Shown: positions 17,801 to 26,105 of the stretch, piece by piece
How the letters are laid out: each line of letters begins with the position of its first letter
How positions within the stretch are numbered: the stretch's first letter is position 1
Assembly: GCA_949529985.1 (NCBI GenBank)
Contig: CATIRS010000042.1
Coordinates: forward strand, 1 to 64,000
Source: Owenweeksia sp. TMED14
GTDB taxonomy: Bacteria > Bacteroidota > Bacteroidia > Flavobacteriales > Schleiferiaceae
Direction: 5' to 3'
DNA: 64,000 nucleotides
Made by a program: the position numbers and the translations under genes
Notes under the pieces: generated by a model
Database searches by the model: none
Told to the model about the DNA's origin: nothing
Seen by the model: the letters and a program-made list of their open reading frames with translations, nothing else

Positions 17801-18927
17801 CCACCAGAACCGGAGCCATTGACTTCCCATCCTAAAATATTAGGAGATGTGCTTTTCTGAGTCCAGGTAGTTCCATAGTTAGAGCTAGAATAAAGTCCAT
17901 AATAACCGCTATTAGATGCTCCATAAACGGCATAAATTTTATTTGGAGAGCTTGGGCTTACCGCCACCTCTACTCGATTGATCCCAGATGTAGGGAGTCC
18001 AGAGTTCACCAGTGTCCAAGAAGATCCTCCATTAGTACTGCGGTAAACTGTTGCACTGCTCCCCGTAGTTCCCGCAAATAGAGTATCTGAACCACTACTT
18101 ATCATTGATAATGAATTGAATGGCCCTGATTGCTTGAGACTAAAAGTCACACCGTAATCCGTGCTTTGGAACATGCCATCTCTTGTAGCAGCAATGATGA
18201 TACTTGAATTTTTTGGATGAACTAATACTCGAGTAATTCGCTTAAATTGGGTTAAAGAATAGCTAAGTCCAGTTGTTCCCCATGTGACGCCTCCATCAGT
18301 AGACTTCATGAGTCCAAAACTATATGTATCGCCCGCATCGCGGTCCCCTGTCGCTAGATACATAGTGTCTGGGTTGTTTGGGTCAATAGCTAAGTCACTG
18401 ACTCCAATATTTGTTAAATCATCTGTAAACGTTTGCCATGTTGATCCATCGTTATAACTAACCCAAAGGCCTCCAGAGGGGGCTCCTGCAAAAATAGTAT
18501 CATGATTCGTAGGATGAAATGTGACATCATTTATTCTTCCAATGCCATTACTATTTGAAGAGCCAGGAGCATTGTAAGGCCCCAAAGGCTTCCAGTCTCC
18601 AAAGTCTTGAGTGACAGTACTCTGTTGAGAAACTGCATTATACCATACTGCGGGGCTTGGCCTTGTTCCATCTATATCAACACGAGGCTCCATGAAGTTT
18701 TGCCACCGTTTGAATTGTTTCCAGCCATGACCTTTTTGATATGGTTTCCCTCGGTATTCGTCCTCAAAAGAGGAGACTACTTTATTGAAATTGATGGTAT
18801 AATCCTGCATTCCATCAATCCAAATGTTGCTGGACTCATTTTGTCCAAAAGAAGATATTGGTAAGGCGAGAAAAAGAAAAAGAAAGGGTAGGGTAATAGA
18901 TAATTTATTCATTGAAGTGTTACTCAT
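14860..18927 (-). CDS. Giant Asp-box (BNR/VPS10-like) secreted protein with T9SS sorting domain
   Basis: 1355-aa secreted protein. Met6 (start 18912) gives the more typical signal peptide, MNKLSITLPFLFL to SSFGQ; the ATG at 18927 abuts the divergent gene start. From about 110 to 770 it carries about eleven Asp-box motifs (S-x-D/N-x-G-x-T/S-W, such as STDGGVTW, STNGGSSW, STNAGITW), the hallmark of sialidase- or sortilin-like beta-propellers. A PKD-like domain (about 775-855), a MAM/cleaved-adhesin-like jelly roll starting LPFNEDFESG (about 865-1045), three copies of a Cys-containing SYTWIDG...GCDSV repeat and a type A C-terminal sorting domain (PNPNRGEF, about 1275-1355) follow. The propeller half resembles glycosyl-hydrolase-related proteins of unknown activity; no sialidase Arg triad was identified. 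Surface binding or degradation of polymers is the likely role. Confidence 0.85.
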   Translation of the reverse strand: MSNTSMNKLSITLPFLFLFLALPISSFGQNESSNIWIDGMQDYTINFNKVVSSFEDEYRGKPYQKGHGWKQFKRWQNFMEPRVDIDGTRPSPAVWYNAVSQQSTVTQDFGDWKPLGPYNAPGSSNSNGIGRINDVTFHPTNHDTIFAGAPSGGLWVSYNDGSTWQTFTDDLTNIGVSDLAIDPNNPDTMYLATGDRDAGDTYSFGLMKSTDGGVTWGTTGLSYSLTQFKRITRVLVHPKNSSIIIAATRDGMFQSTDYGVTFSLKQSGPFNSLSMISSGSDTLFAGTTGSSATVYRSTNGGSSWTLVNSGLPTSGINRVEVAVSPSSPNKIYAVYGASNSGYYGLYSSSNYGTTWTQKSTSPNILGWEVNGSGSGGQSWYDLTLAVDPLNSNTIYVGGVNIWKSTNGGTSWAINGHWYGAQGKPYVHADHHHAGFRPNSSELYVGTDGGVYKSINGGSSWTALNNGMNITQYYKISQSQTDTTLIIGGSQDNGTHLKTSPTNWNRVFGGDGMDNGVDPNTNNTLYASIYYGEFFKSTNGGSNFSSINSNLSPSGTGNWVTPFKCDPTTSNTIYAGFKNIWKSTNAGITWSGPSTNIYANSNVDEFEIAPSNSNYIYALIDRRIFLSTNGGSSWNDKSNNGNLSPQYNILGVDIDETDPNHIVISCSGYNNSNKVFESTNAGTSWTNISSGLPSVPAQCIQFEDGASNGIYVGTDIGVFFRDASTSGWVSFNENLPNVIINDIELMSTNNILRIGTYGRGVWQSPTYNSTPNPPAVQFTIEPSNTCNLTDTVQLIDQSSGSPTSWNWDITPSNATYINGTTDSSQSPYLIFNSGGTYSVKLSITNQYGSSDSTYVNALEIGGQSLPFNEDFESGYAKWSINNPDNSVTWEQVSVAGNTPGDKAVRINHFSYNSVGQKDELISPVLNFVGDTLVELDFEYAYRGYNASYKDSLKIYASSDCGQSWSLVAEFGDGGAQNWRTGIYTSSNWSPVSSSDWCTNSSFASCPTISLDNYSGASGMKIKFVSVNGYGNNFFLDNISVTGVNNCASYVTQVVDTCSSAYTWIDGITYTSSTSSPQYALTKANGCDSVLTLNLIINQPSTVTETVNACGSYTWIDGVTYSSSTSTPTVSLTNIHGCDSVITLNLSISNQTTTGTDNITACLIHQWIDGITYTTSTSSPTHTLTGSNGCDSVVTLNLTIQSVNTSVVQTGTTLTAQASSATFFWMDCSTMTIIPGQMNSAYTPTANGSYAVIVTQNSCSDTSSCFTISGIGFDEKNIDFFLKVIPNPNRGEFTMTRSICNNDAMLSIYSIDGKIVFEGLWAAGQTQKNLDLNVSPGIYNASITEKDKTIFARIEIK
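15335..15770 (-). repeat. Three tandem protein repeats (Cys...WIDG...GCDSV type)
   Basis: Inside the 1355-aa gene, three units of about 40 conserved residues recur every 157-158 bp. Each starts at a Cys before TWIDG or QWIDG, passes through TYTSSTSSP-like text, and ends GCDSV-x-TLNL. They form a spacer of extracellular modules just before the sorting domain. Two conserved Cys per unit suggest disulfide-stabilised modules. Confidence 0.8.
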
Positions 18928-20067
18928 ATGATCGGGTTCAAAATACAGTTTATAAATTTACGAAATGATTTACCTACAACAATCTTGAAAATATTGGTGA
19001 TTAGTCGTTACACAAATCTTGTGCGACATAGATCTGAGGCTGAGATTTTTATAGGCTTAGCTAAGTCGGGAATTGATATTACTATCATGACTGTCTCGGA
19101 TTCGCCATTCAATAATTTATTTTCTATTGCAGGGATTAAAGTAATTTCTCATCACCCTGAGAAACGTTTTTCGGTAAGAAGCATTCTTAAAATAAGGAAA
19201 GAATTACGAAAAAGTCAATATCAAGTAGTACATCTTTTTAACTCTAAGGCAATTCCAGCCGGAATAATTGCATCTCTAGGATTGAATGTAAAAATTGTCG
19301 TTTATCGAGGAGCTAAAGGACCATATTGGCATGATATTTCTGCTTACATTGGACATTTTCATCCAAGGGTAAGTGCTGTCATTTGTCTGAGTGAATATGT
19401 AAAAGAATCAATATTGAAACAAAAAGTGATTGATCCGAAAAAATTGCATGTTATCACTAAGGGTATTGACCCCTCCTGGTTTGAAGGTGTGACACCATTT
19501 TTTTATGAGTTTCAAAAATTAAATTCGAAAGCAAAAATCATCACTTGCGTGGCCCATCTTAGACCAGTTAAGGGTGTAGATTATTTAATAGAGGCTGCAG
19601 GTATTCTAGCTAATCATAAAGACCTTCATTTTGTTTTCGTTGGAAAGGGGACAAATCAAGAAACATTTCGAAAAAAATTATCTTTAATGCCTAATTTCAA
19701 TAGACTCCATGGTTTTGGTGAAGTAGATGATGTAAGACCGCATATTTTAGCTTGTAATATTTATGTCCAGCCATCAATTTCTGAAGGGTTAGCAAAGTCA
19801 GTTATTGAAGCCATGGTTTATTCGAAGCCAATAATTATTACAAAGAGCGGCGGTCCTGAGGAAATTATACAGAATGATGTTTCCGGCAAGGTTGTACCCA
19901 TTCGAAACGCGAAAGCTTTAGCTAAAAGCATTTTAGAATTGCTCAATAACGATATAGATCAAAAAAGATTTGGCCGTGCGGCAAAAAAAAACCTGTTAAA
20001 AAATCTAACAATAGAAGCGACAATAGCAAAAACATTAAAAGTGTATCAAACTATACTCAGTGTCTAA
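18928..20067 (+). CDS. Glycosyltransferase family 4 protein
   Basis: GT-B fold glycosyltransferase of up to 379 aa. The N-terminal Rossmann half begins LKILVISRYTN; the C-terminal half has CVAHLRPVKGVDYLIEA, FVGKG, and the nucleotide-sugar binding E-x7-E region in QPSISEGLAKSVIEAMVYSKPII. GT4 enzymes use a retaining mechanism with NDP-sugars to build surface polysaccharide or glycolipid at the cytoplasmic membrane; acceptor and donor are unknown. The ATG at 18928 is directly next to the divergent ATG at 18927 and adds 19 residues before the fold. The TTG at 18985 gives MKILVISRYTN, a more usual GT start and room for promoters, so the true protein is probably 360 aa. The gene stands alone, not in a visible polysaccharide cluster. 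Confidence 0.85.
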   Translation: MIGFKIQFINLRNDLPTTILKILVISRYTNLVRHRSEAEIFIGLAKSGIDITIMTVSDSPFNNLFSIAGIKVISHHPEKRFSVRSILKIRKELRKSQYQVVHLFNSKAIPAGIIASLGLNVKIVVYRGAKGPYWHDISAYIGHFHPRVSAVICLSEYVKESILKQKVIDPKKLHVITKGIDPSWFEGVTPFFYEFQKLNSKAKIITCVAHLRPVKGVDYLIEAAGILANHKDLHFVFVGKGTNQETFRKKLSLMPNFNRLHGFGEVDDVRPHILACNIYVQPSISEGLAKSVIEAMVYSKPIIITKSGGPEEIIQNDVSGKVVPIRNAKALAKSILELLNNDIDQKRFGRAAKKNLLKNLTIEATIAKTLKVYQTILSV

Positions 20068-20078
20068 ATCACAAGAAA

Positions 20079-20128
20079 GTTAGTTGGGTCTAACTTTCTT
20101 ATATTTGCAAATGTTAGTTTAGTCTAAC
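20079..20128 (+). promoter_or_regulatory. Promoter flanked by two near-identical operators before the TonB receptor gene
   Basis: Two 16-bp dyads, GTTAGTTGGGTCTAAC (20079-20094) and GTTAGTTTAGTCTAAC (20113-20128), share 14 of 16 bases. Between them lies an exact -7 box TATATTTG (20100-20107). The second dyad would cover the transcription start; the first covers the region just upstream. Half-sites GTTAG/CTAAC with TTAG steps resemble DtxR/MntR-type metal repressor boxes. The first dyad is also the core of a perfect 11-bp stem (20073-20083 with 20090-20100) that could end transcription of the glycosyltransferase gene. Confidence 0.6.
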
Positions 20129-20158
20129 TAATCAAATAGTTCTCAAATAAAAATAAAA

Positions 20159-22480
20159 ATGCATTCAAGGTTTTCTCATTTACTGACTCTAGTTTTTCTA
20201 TTTTCCGTCAACCTATCCTATGCCCAAACGGGAAATATTTCGGGTATTGTTAGAGTGGATAATCGCGTTCAAGAATTAGCAACTGTGTCTATTTTAAATG
20301 ATGCAGTTAGATATGTTTCTACAAAACCAGATGGTTCTTTTGACTTTAAAAAAATTCCTTTTGGTTCTTATACTTTGTCTGCCTCTTTTATTGGGTTTCA
20401 AAAAAAGACTTTAGAAATCATAATTAATGAAACAAGTCCCAGTGCTGATTTGAATTTCAATCTAGATCGGAGTTTGAATTCATTAGATGAGGTGGTAATT
20501 ACTGGAACTAAAACCTACAAAAGACAAACTAGTTCCCCAGTAATTGTTAATGTTATAAATAGTCAATCTTTAGATGATTTGCAAACATGTGCACTGTCTG
20601 ATGGTTTGAGGTTTCAACCAGGTTTGCGTGTTGAGACAAATTGTCAAACTTGTAATTATACTCAGCTCAGGTTAAATGGTTTACAAGGTGGGTATTCTCA
20701 AATACTTATAAATGGAAGACCTATTTTTAGTCCTTTAATGGGTTTGTATGGTCTCGAACAGCTACCCAAAAGTATGATAGATCGAATTGAAGTAGTGAGA
20801 GGTGGAGGCTCCTCTTTATATGGTTCTAGTGCAATTGGCGGTACAGTTAACATTATAACCAAAGTTCCAAAAATAAACTCTTACGAGTTAAATTCATTTT
20901 ATCAAAATATTAATGGAAAATCAAATGATCTAGTTCTAAGTGGAAATGCATCTATTGTGGGAGAAAATAAAAATTCTGGCATGTCATTTTTCTTTAATAA
21001 TCGTGGACGTGATTTATATGATCATAATGAAGATAATTTTTCTGAAATACCTAAAATTGAGAATCTATCATTGGGTATAAATATGTTTTTTCTTCCTAAT
21101 GAAAATCAAAAAATAGAGCTTAGTCTAAGCAACTTGAACGAATATCGATATGGAGGCGAAATGATTGATAAACCCGCTTACCTAACAGGGCAATCGGAAG
21201 AAAGAAATCAGAATACATGGATGGGCACGATAGATCACCAGATTAATTTTAATGATGAAAACACTTCGTTAATCACTTATGGTGCCATGCAGAGTACAAA
21301 TAGAAAACATTATACGGGGATATTACCTGACGATAGTATAGGTATTATCGGCCATATGCAAAACCCACCTTACGGAACTTCCCAAACAACCACCCTTCAG
21401 GTTGGGGTTCAATTGAATCATAGATTAAAAAGATTTATTGTCGGAAGTAATACTTTGACTTTTGGGAGTGAGTATATCCTAGATGATGTTTTTGATGAAA
21501 TTCCGTCATACCAATATGAGATTGATCAGAGGACTACTGATTTAGGAATGTTTCTTCAGAGTGATTGGCAGTTATTAAATTCAATAAACTTATTATCTGG
21601 TGTTAGAATGGATAAACATAATCTAGTAAGTGATTTGATATTCAGTCCGAGAATATCTATGCTTTATAAAATTAAGACAAACACTCAGTTTAGATTAAAT
21701 TTTGGAACTGGCTTTAGGGCTCCTCAATCTTTTGATACAGATTTGCACATAGCATTTGCTGGTGGAGGCGTATCGCGAATATCACTTTCCCCTCAGCTAT
21801 CGCCGGAAAAGTCTCAAAGTTTGAGTGCTTCGATAAATTATGACAAGCCAAAGGAGCATTTTATCCTTGGATTTACCCTCGAGGGATTTTATACTCGTCT
21901 AAATAATGCTTTTTATCTAGAACCTATTGGAAGTGACGATTTTGGTGCTCTTTTTGAAAAACGAAATGGTCAAGGAGCAACAGTGCAGGGGATTACCGTG
22001 GAGTTTAGAGCTAATTATGATAAAAAAGCTCAATTTGAATCAGGATTGACTCTTCAATCTAGTCAATTTGATAATAAAGTTCAATACATAGAAAATTTGG
22101 AAGGAATAAAAGGATTTATAAGAACTCCAGCATCATATGGCTTCGCAACTTTAACCTTCATGCCAAACAAAAAAGTTCGATCTAATGTAAATTACATATA
22201 CACTGGAAGCATGAATATCCCTCATTTTTCTGGAGCTCCAAATCAATTAATCGATGAAATGATTACTTCAAGATCGTATTCTGAATTGAGCTTGAAAACA
22301 AGTTATACTTTATCTCTAGTGAAGATGGAAACAGAAATAGAACTTTACTCTGGGATTAAAAATATTTTTAATTCATATCAAAACAACTTTGATGTTGGTA
22401 AAAATAGAGATAGTAATTTTGTTTTTGGTCCATCTTTTCCACGAACATTTTTTATTGGAATGAAATTCCTGAAACGTTAA
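20159..22480 (+). CDS. TonB-dependent outer membrane receptor with carboxypeptidase-regulatory-like N-domain
   Basis: 773 aa. A signal peptide (1-22, ending LSYAQ) is followed by a carboxypeptidase-regulatory-like beta domain (about 25-105, GSFDFKKIPFGSYTLSASFIG), a TonB-box region EVVITGTK, a plug domain with ILINGRPIFSPLMGLYGLEQLP and IDRIEVVRGGGSSLYGSSAIGG, and a 22-strand barrel ending in a terminal aromatic-rich strand (TFFIGMKFLKR). The plug resembles receptors for iron complexes and related metal ligands. A Cys pair in the plug (ETNCQTCNYTQ) is shared by many such Bacteroidetes receptors. The promoter carries two DtxR/MntR-like dyads, suggesting metal-dependent repression. No SusD partner is present, so it is not a polysaccharide utilisation receptor. 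Substrate unknown. Confidence 0.88.
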   Translation: MHSRFSHLLTLVFLFSVNLSYAQTGNISGIVRVDNRVQELATVSILNDAVRYVSTKPDGSFDFKKIPFGSYTLSASFIGFQKKTLEIIINETSPSADLNFNLDRSLNSLDEVVITGTKTYKRQTSSPVIVNVINSQSLDDLQTCALSDGLRFQPGLRVETNCQTCNYTQLRLNGLQGGYSQILINGRPIFSPLMGLYGLEQLPKSMIDRIEVVRGGGSSLYGSSAIGGTVNIITKVPKINSYELNSFYQNINGKSNDLVLSGNASIVGENKNSGMSFFFNNRGRDLYDHNEDNFSEIPKIENLSLGINMFFLPNENQKIELSLSNLNEYRYGGEMIDKPAYLTGQSEERNQNTWMGTIDHQINFNDENTSLITYGAMQSTNRKHYTGILPDDSIGIIGHMQNPPYGTSQTTTLQVGVQLNHRLKRFIVGSNTLTFGSEYILDDVFDEIPSYQYEIDQRTTDLGMFLQSDWQLLNSINLLSGVRMDKHNLVSDLIFSPRISMLYKIKTNTQFRLNFGTGFRAPQSFDTDLHIAFAGGGVSRISLSPQLSPEKSQSLSASINYDKPKEHFILGFTLEGFYTRLNNAFYLEPIGSDDFGALFEKRNGQGATVQGITVEFRANYDKKAQFESGLTLQSSQFDNKVQYIENLEGIKGFIRTPASYGFATLTFMPNKKVRSNVNYIYTGSMNIPHFSGAPNQLIDEMITSRSYSELSLKTSYTLSLVKMETEIELYSGIKNIFNSYQNNFDVGKNRDSNFVFGPSFPRTFFIGMKFLKR

Positions 22481-22526
22481 ATTTCAGAATCATAAAGCAC
22501 CTAAATATTAGATTATAAATTATTGG

Positions 22527-23552
22527 CTAACTATACCTATCTCTAAGCCAAAATGAAACTTTCACTAAAAGGAGTAGTGCCGGAACTTCCACCAAAGGTC
22601 CAATGACTCCAGCGAAGGCCTGGCCAGAGTTGATTCCAAAAACAGAAATCGAAACTGCTATGGCTAATTCAAAATTATTTCCTGCCGCTGTAAAAGCTAC
22701 AGCAGCATTTTTATCGTATTCTGCACCGCTCATTTTTGTCGTGTAAAAACCAATCAGAAACATCAGAGAGAAATATATTAAGAGTGGGATAGAGATAAGG
22801 ATTATATCCATCGGTATACTTATGATAAGCTGACCTTTTAATGAAAACATCACGATGATTGTAAAAAGAAGGGCCAGAAGTGTGATCGGGGATATGAATG
22901 GGATGAATTTTGTTGTATACCATTCTTCCCCTTTAATTTTGATTAGAACAGTTCGACTTAAAATTCCAGCTAAAAATGGAATCCCTAAATAAACAGCTAC
23001 AGTCTTACCTATTGTTATTACGGATATATCAATAATCGCGCCGTCAAACCCAAAATAAGGCGGTAATACGGTAATGAAAAGCCACGCGTAGAAGCTATAG
23101 GCAAAAACCTGAAAAACACTATTAAGAGCTACTAAGCCCGCTCCATATTCCCGGCTACCCTCCGCTAAATCGTTCCAAACTAAAACCATTGCAATGCAAC
23201 GAGCGAGCCCAATGAGTATTAGTCCTACCATATAGTCAGGGTGGCTTGATAAAAAAGTCAATGCGAGAACAAACATTAAAACTGGACCAATCACCCAATT
23301 CAGAAGAAGAGAAATAAATAATATTTTTAAATTTTTGAATACTTTTGGAAGCAATCCATAATTCACTTTTGCCAGTGGAGGGTACATCATTAAAATCAAT
23401 CCGATTGCAATTGGAATATTAATTGATTGAAAACTAAGTGAATTAATAACTTCTGAACTGGAAGGAAAAAAGTATCCAATTGTCACCCCGATAATCATTG
23501 CTATGAATATCCACAAGGAAAGATTTCGATCTAAAAAGTTAAGTTTTTTCAT
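22527..23552 (-). CDS. Arsenite efflux carrier, ACR3 family
   Basis: 341-aa, ten-helix member of the bile/arsenite/riboflavin transporter superfamily that exports arsenite (and in some members antimonite) across the inner membrane. The ACR3 signature is in [19 protein letters not shown] with the conserved Cys in TM4, and the second conserved segment reads [23 protein letters not shown] with the key Glu in TM9. Length is normal. Unusually, no arsR repressor and no arsenate reductase lie next to it; only a DCC-family protein is upstream on the same strand (97 bp gap), which may or may not be co-transcribed. The end is convergent with the TonB receptor gene. Function is confident at family level. 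Confidence 0.9.
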   Translation of the reverse strand: MKKLNFLDRNLSLWIFIAMIIGVTIGYFFPSSSEVINSLSFQSINIPIAIGLILMMYPPLAKVNYGLLPKVFKNLKILFISLLLNWVIGPVLMFVLALTFLSSHPDYMVGLILIGLARCIAMVLVWNDLAEGSREYGAGLVALNSVFQVFAYSFYAWLFITVLPPYFGFDGAIIDISVITIGKTVAVYLGIPFLAGILSRTVLIKIKGEEWYTTKFIPFISPITLLALLFTIIVMFSLKGQLIISIPMDIILISIPLLIYFSLMFLIGFYTTKMSGAEYDKNAAVAFTAAGNNFELAIAVSISVFGINSGQAFAGVIGPLVEVPALLLLVKVSFWLRDRYS

Positions 23553-23649
23553 TATTTAGCAATAAAAATATAGCCTGAGCTAAATACTGGAATGAATATT
23601 TTATTAAGTGCGTAAGTATATTTTTTATTGATTTTTGCATTAAGGAAAA

Positions 23650-24015
23650 TCAAGTGTGAAAATCATCTACTAAATGAGATTTAGGAATTAATGCATCAAT
23701 GTCACAGACTTTTTTTTCCCCAAATAATTTATACCGATTGCTTGCGATCCAAAAATATAAATATTTTATAAGACGATCTGGCATTAAATTCATAAGTAAA
23801 CTTAAAAATAGATAGGGTCCTGCCATATCTTTAGTTATCATTTTAATGGCATCTTCAGCCTTATACTCCAAGCCATCTCTTAGGTATATCACGTATCGTG
23901 AATCGATAGAAGAATCAAATTTACCAAACATGAATTTCAATGGGTATCGTTTAAAAATATACCTAACTAGCCCATTACATAAATTGCAATACCCATCTAT
24001 ATAGATCACTTTCAT
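23650..24015 (-). CDS. DCC family thiol-disulfide-like protein (DUF393)
   Basis: 121 aa. The N-terminus reads VIYIDGYCNLCNGLVRYIFKR, with the family-defining D-G-x-C-x-x-C motif (Cys10, Cys13) in a thioredoxin-like fold, and YLRDGLEYKAEDAI in place of the usual second motif. DUF393/YuxK proteins are presumed redox proteins; no substrate is established. It has its own promoter box (TACCTTTG) 34 nt upstream. Its stop is 97 bp before the ACR3 start on the same strand, so a redox link to arsenic handling is possible but is only inferred from position. Confidence 0.85.
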   Translation of the reverse strand: MKVIYIDGYCNLCNGLVRYIFKRYPLKFMFGKFDSSIDSRYVIYLRDGLEYKAEDAIKMITKDMAGPYLFLSLLMNLMPDRLIKYLYFWIASNRYKLFGEKKVCDIDALIPKSHLVDDFHT

Positions 24016-24049
24016 AATAAGAGCACTAATTTATCATCTATCATCTTCT

Positions 24050-24057
24050 CAAAGGTA
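24050..24057 (-). promoter_or_regulatory. -7 promoter box (TACCTTTG) of the DCC gene
   Basis: Exact TAnnTTTG match on the minus strand, 34 nt upstream of the ATG at 24015. It lies between that gene and the terminator of the upstream TonB receptor gene. Confidence 0.5.
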
Positions 24058-24063
24058 ATTAAT

Positions 24064-24096
24064 CATAAAAAAAAGCCCTGTTATAAACAGAGCTTT
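24064..24096 (-). terminator. Rho-independent terminator of the His-rich TonB receptor gene
   Basis: An 11-bp stem with one mismatch (24072-24082 with 24086-24096) and a 3-nt loop is followed on the minus strand by eight T. It lies 34 bp past the stop of the receptor gene at 24131. Confidence 0.85.
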
Positions 24097-24130
24097 AATA
24101 AAAAAGATAAATTATTCCGTTAAATAAGTT

Positions 24131-26074
24131 TTAGAACTTTAAACTTAATCCGGCTCTAATCTGCCTTCCAGCTTGATTGATATCTAATGCTCTAGCGAGT
24201 GAAAGATGATGCGCATATGCAACATCTGTAGCATTTAGAATTTCAACATTCCAAGAAAAATTTGAAGAAATTTCACCTGTTAGTGTTGCTGACCACAAAC
24301 CATAAGAAGGCGTAGATCCTTCAAGAAACCTTTGCTCCGTAAGAGAAAGCCTAGATTGTTCTGCATAGAAATCATAATGTATCTCTGCATGAAGTTTTTT
24401 AGGGACAATCTCAAATAACAAATGACTCGATACTCTACCTGGGGCAATAAAAGGCAATGCAAAACCATCTAAGTCGTTTGCTACTGTGAGTGAAGCCACG
24501 CTATGAAAATGGATACGATCGGTTAGATTCCAACCCAATCTGCCTTCAATCCCGTATAACTGAGCATCTTTTTGAATGTAATAAAACCTCCATTCTCCGC
24601 TATCGTCATTAGGACTCGTATGAATAAAATCATTATAAAATTGATAATAAGCACCAACTTGAAGATTAAACACCTTACTATTGTAGCCTATGTTGATTTC
24701 TCCATTAAGAAGCCTTTCTGTTGTTAAATTGGAATCTCCAACCTCAAATCTTCCTGCACCAATATGTGTCCCATAGGCATATCTCTCCTCGAGTTGCGGA
24801 CCCCTAGTTCCGTAAGAAATTCGAGATTGGATATCCAAGTTTTTAGTAAGAGAATGCACCCAATTTAAGAGGAATGAAGCCCCTGAAAAGCCCCCTACCT
24901 CTCCTCTAAGCCCTGCAGATGTCTTATTTTTTCCATTTGTGTTACTGATATGTGTAAACAAAGCTGACTGAAACTGATTTTTATTTGGATATATTTCCTC
25001 CTCAGCATCTGCTCTATTCTGCAAAGATCTAAATTGCTGTTGGACTCCAACTGTTAATAGTCCCGCAGAAGACATCTTTTTTAATGAAGTTGTTTGTGTA
25101 GCGCTGATTAAATTAAATCCTATATGTGGACCCTCTTCCTCATGCCCTGGCTCATCTTCACCATCATGATGCTCTTCAAATTCTGCACGAGAAGCTGACT
25201 GAAAACCAGTGATATTTCTTAAATCCCAATCTCCGATCTTTCTATCTGACTCCCAAGAAATATTTGCATTTCTTACTTGCTGATCGCCATGCTTTTCTTC
25301 TTCTTCATTACCCGGCTCATCTTCATGATCATGCCCTCCTTCGGGCATTCCTAGAGTTCTAGCCACAAGAGAAGTCTTGAGTCTATGGTTTGATTTCCCT
25401 GATTTGAATTTAGAAAGGACCCTAACTGATGCAGTTCGGCTATGAGAACCATGAACCGTGTCTCCATCTCCGTCAATATACTCTGGATTCGCTCCAAAAT
25501 ATCCTCCAGCATAATAAATTCCGTCCCCTGATCCTCGGTAATCATATTGACCGCTCAAAGGAGATCCATTTGTACCACCCGATAATTTTAGAGCATTTGA
25601 TCTACCTGTCTCTAAAACTCTTAAATCCGAGAAGTAAAGAACTCCTGCCATAGCATCTGTTCCCAAAGCTAAACTGTTTGGGCCAGGAAGGATTTCTACA
25701 TGATCGATTCCAAGTAGCGGAAAATCTAATCCATGATCTGCCCCTCCTTGTAAATTATCATATCTCCAACCTTGGTATGCAGTGACTGTGCGATATCCAC
25801 CAAGACCGCGAATAACAGGTTTCATTGTATGACCACCAATATTAATGACCTGAAGGCTAGATGATTGATGAGTTAAATTAGTAAGAGCAGAAGGCCCTTG
25901 GTCCGATAAGGTTTTTATCGGAATAGCGAGAATATTAGAGGTGAATGAATTCGGGTTGTGAGATTTACTTTCAACCAAGGCTTCTCCTAGTTCAATAGTA
26001 TAGATTTTTGATGTGTCTACTTGACCATAAAGGCAAATAGGTAGGGCATATAGAGCCCAAATAAAAAGTTTCAT
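24131..26074 (-). CDS. TonB-dependent receptor with His/acid-rich external loops, probably for a divalent metal
   Basis: 647 aa. A signal peptide (about 1-18, ICLYGQ) leads directly to a TonB-box-like TIELGEALVES and a plug domain with PVIRGLGGYRTVTAYQG and VEILPGPNSLALGTDAMAGV; there is no carboxypeptidase-like N-domain. The barrel ends in a typical last strand (IRAGLSLKF). Two loops are strongly enriched in His, Asp and Glu (GGHDHEDEPGNEEEEKHGDQ and EEHHDGEDEPGHEEEGPH). ZnuD-type zinc receptors have comparable His/acid loops, so zinc, copper or nickel is a reasonable substrate; that is inference from composition. A His-rich small protein gene precedes it on the same strand, separated by a large hairpin. 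A strong terminator follows. Confidence 0.85.
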   Translation of the reverse strand: MKLFIWALYALPICLYGQVDTSKIYTIELGEALVESKSHNPNSFTSNILAIPIKTLSDQGPSALTNLTHQSSSLQVINIGGHTMKPVIRGLGGYRTVTAYQGWRYDNLQGGADHGLDFPLLGIDHVEILPGPNSLALGTDAMAGVLYFSDLRVLETGRSNALKLSGGTNGSPLSGQYDYRGSGDGIYYAGGYFGANPEYIDGDGDTVHGSHSRTASVRVLSKFKSGKSNHRLKTSLVARTLGMPEGGHDHEDEPGNEEEEKHGDQQVRNANISWESDRKIGDWDLRNITGFQSASRAEFEEHHDGEDEPGHEEEGPHIGFNLISATQTTSLKKMSSAGLLTVGVQQQFRSLQNRADAEEEIYPNKNQFQSALFTHISNTNGKNKTSAGLRGEVGGFSGASFLLNWVHSLTKNLDIQSRISYGTRGPQLEERYAYGTHIGAGRFEVGDSNLTTERLLNGEINIGYNSKVFNLQVGAYYQFYNDFIHTSPNDDSGEWRFYYIQKDAQLYGIEGRLGWNLTDRIHFHSVASLTVANDLDGFALPFIAPGRVSSHLLFEIVPKKLHAEIHYDFYAEQSRLSLTEQRFLEGSTPSYGLWSATLTGEISSNFSWNVEILNATDVAYAHHLSLARALDINQAGRQIRAGLSLKF

Positions 26075-26105
26075 AAAATATATTTTAATTATTAAATAAT
26101 AAGGA

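Noticed and set aside
20159-22480. Polysaccharide utilisation locus (SusC type)
   Set aside because: No SusD-like gene or glycoside hydrolase is adjacent, and the plug resembles metal-complex receptors.
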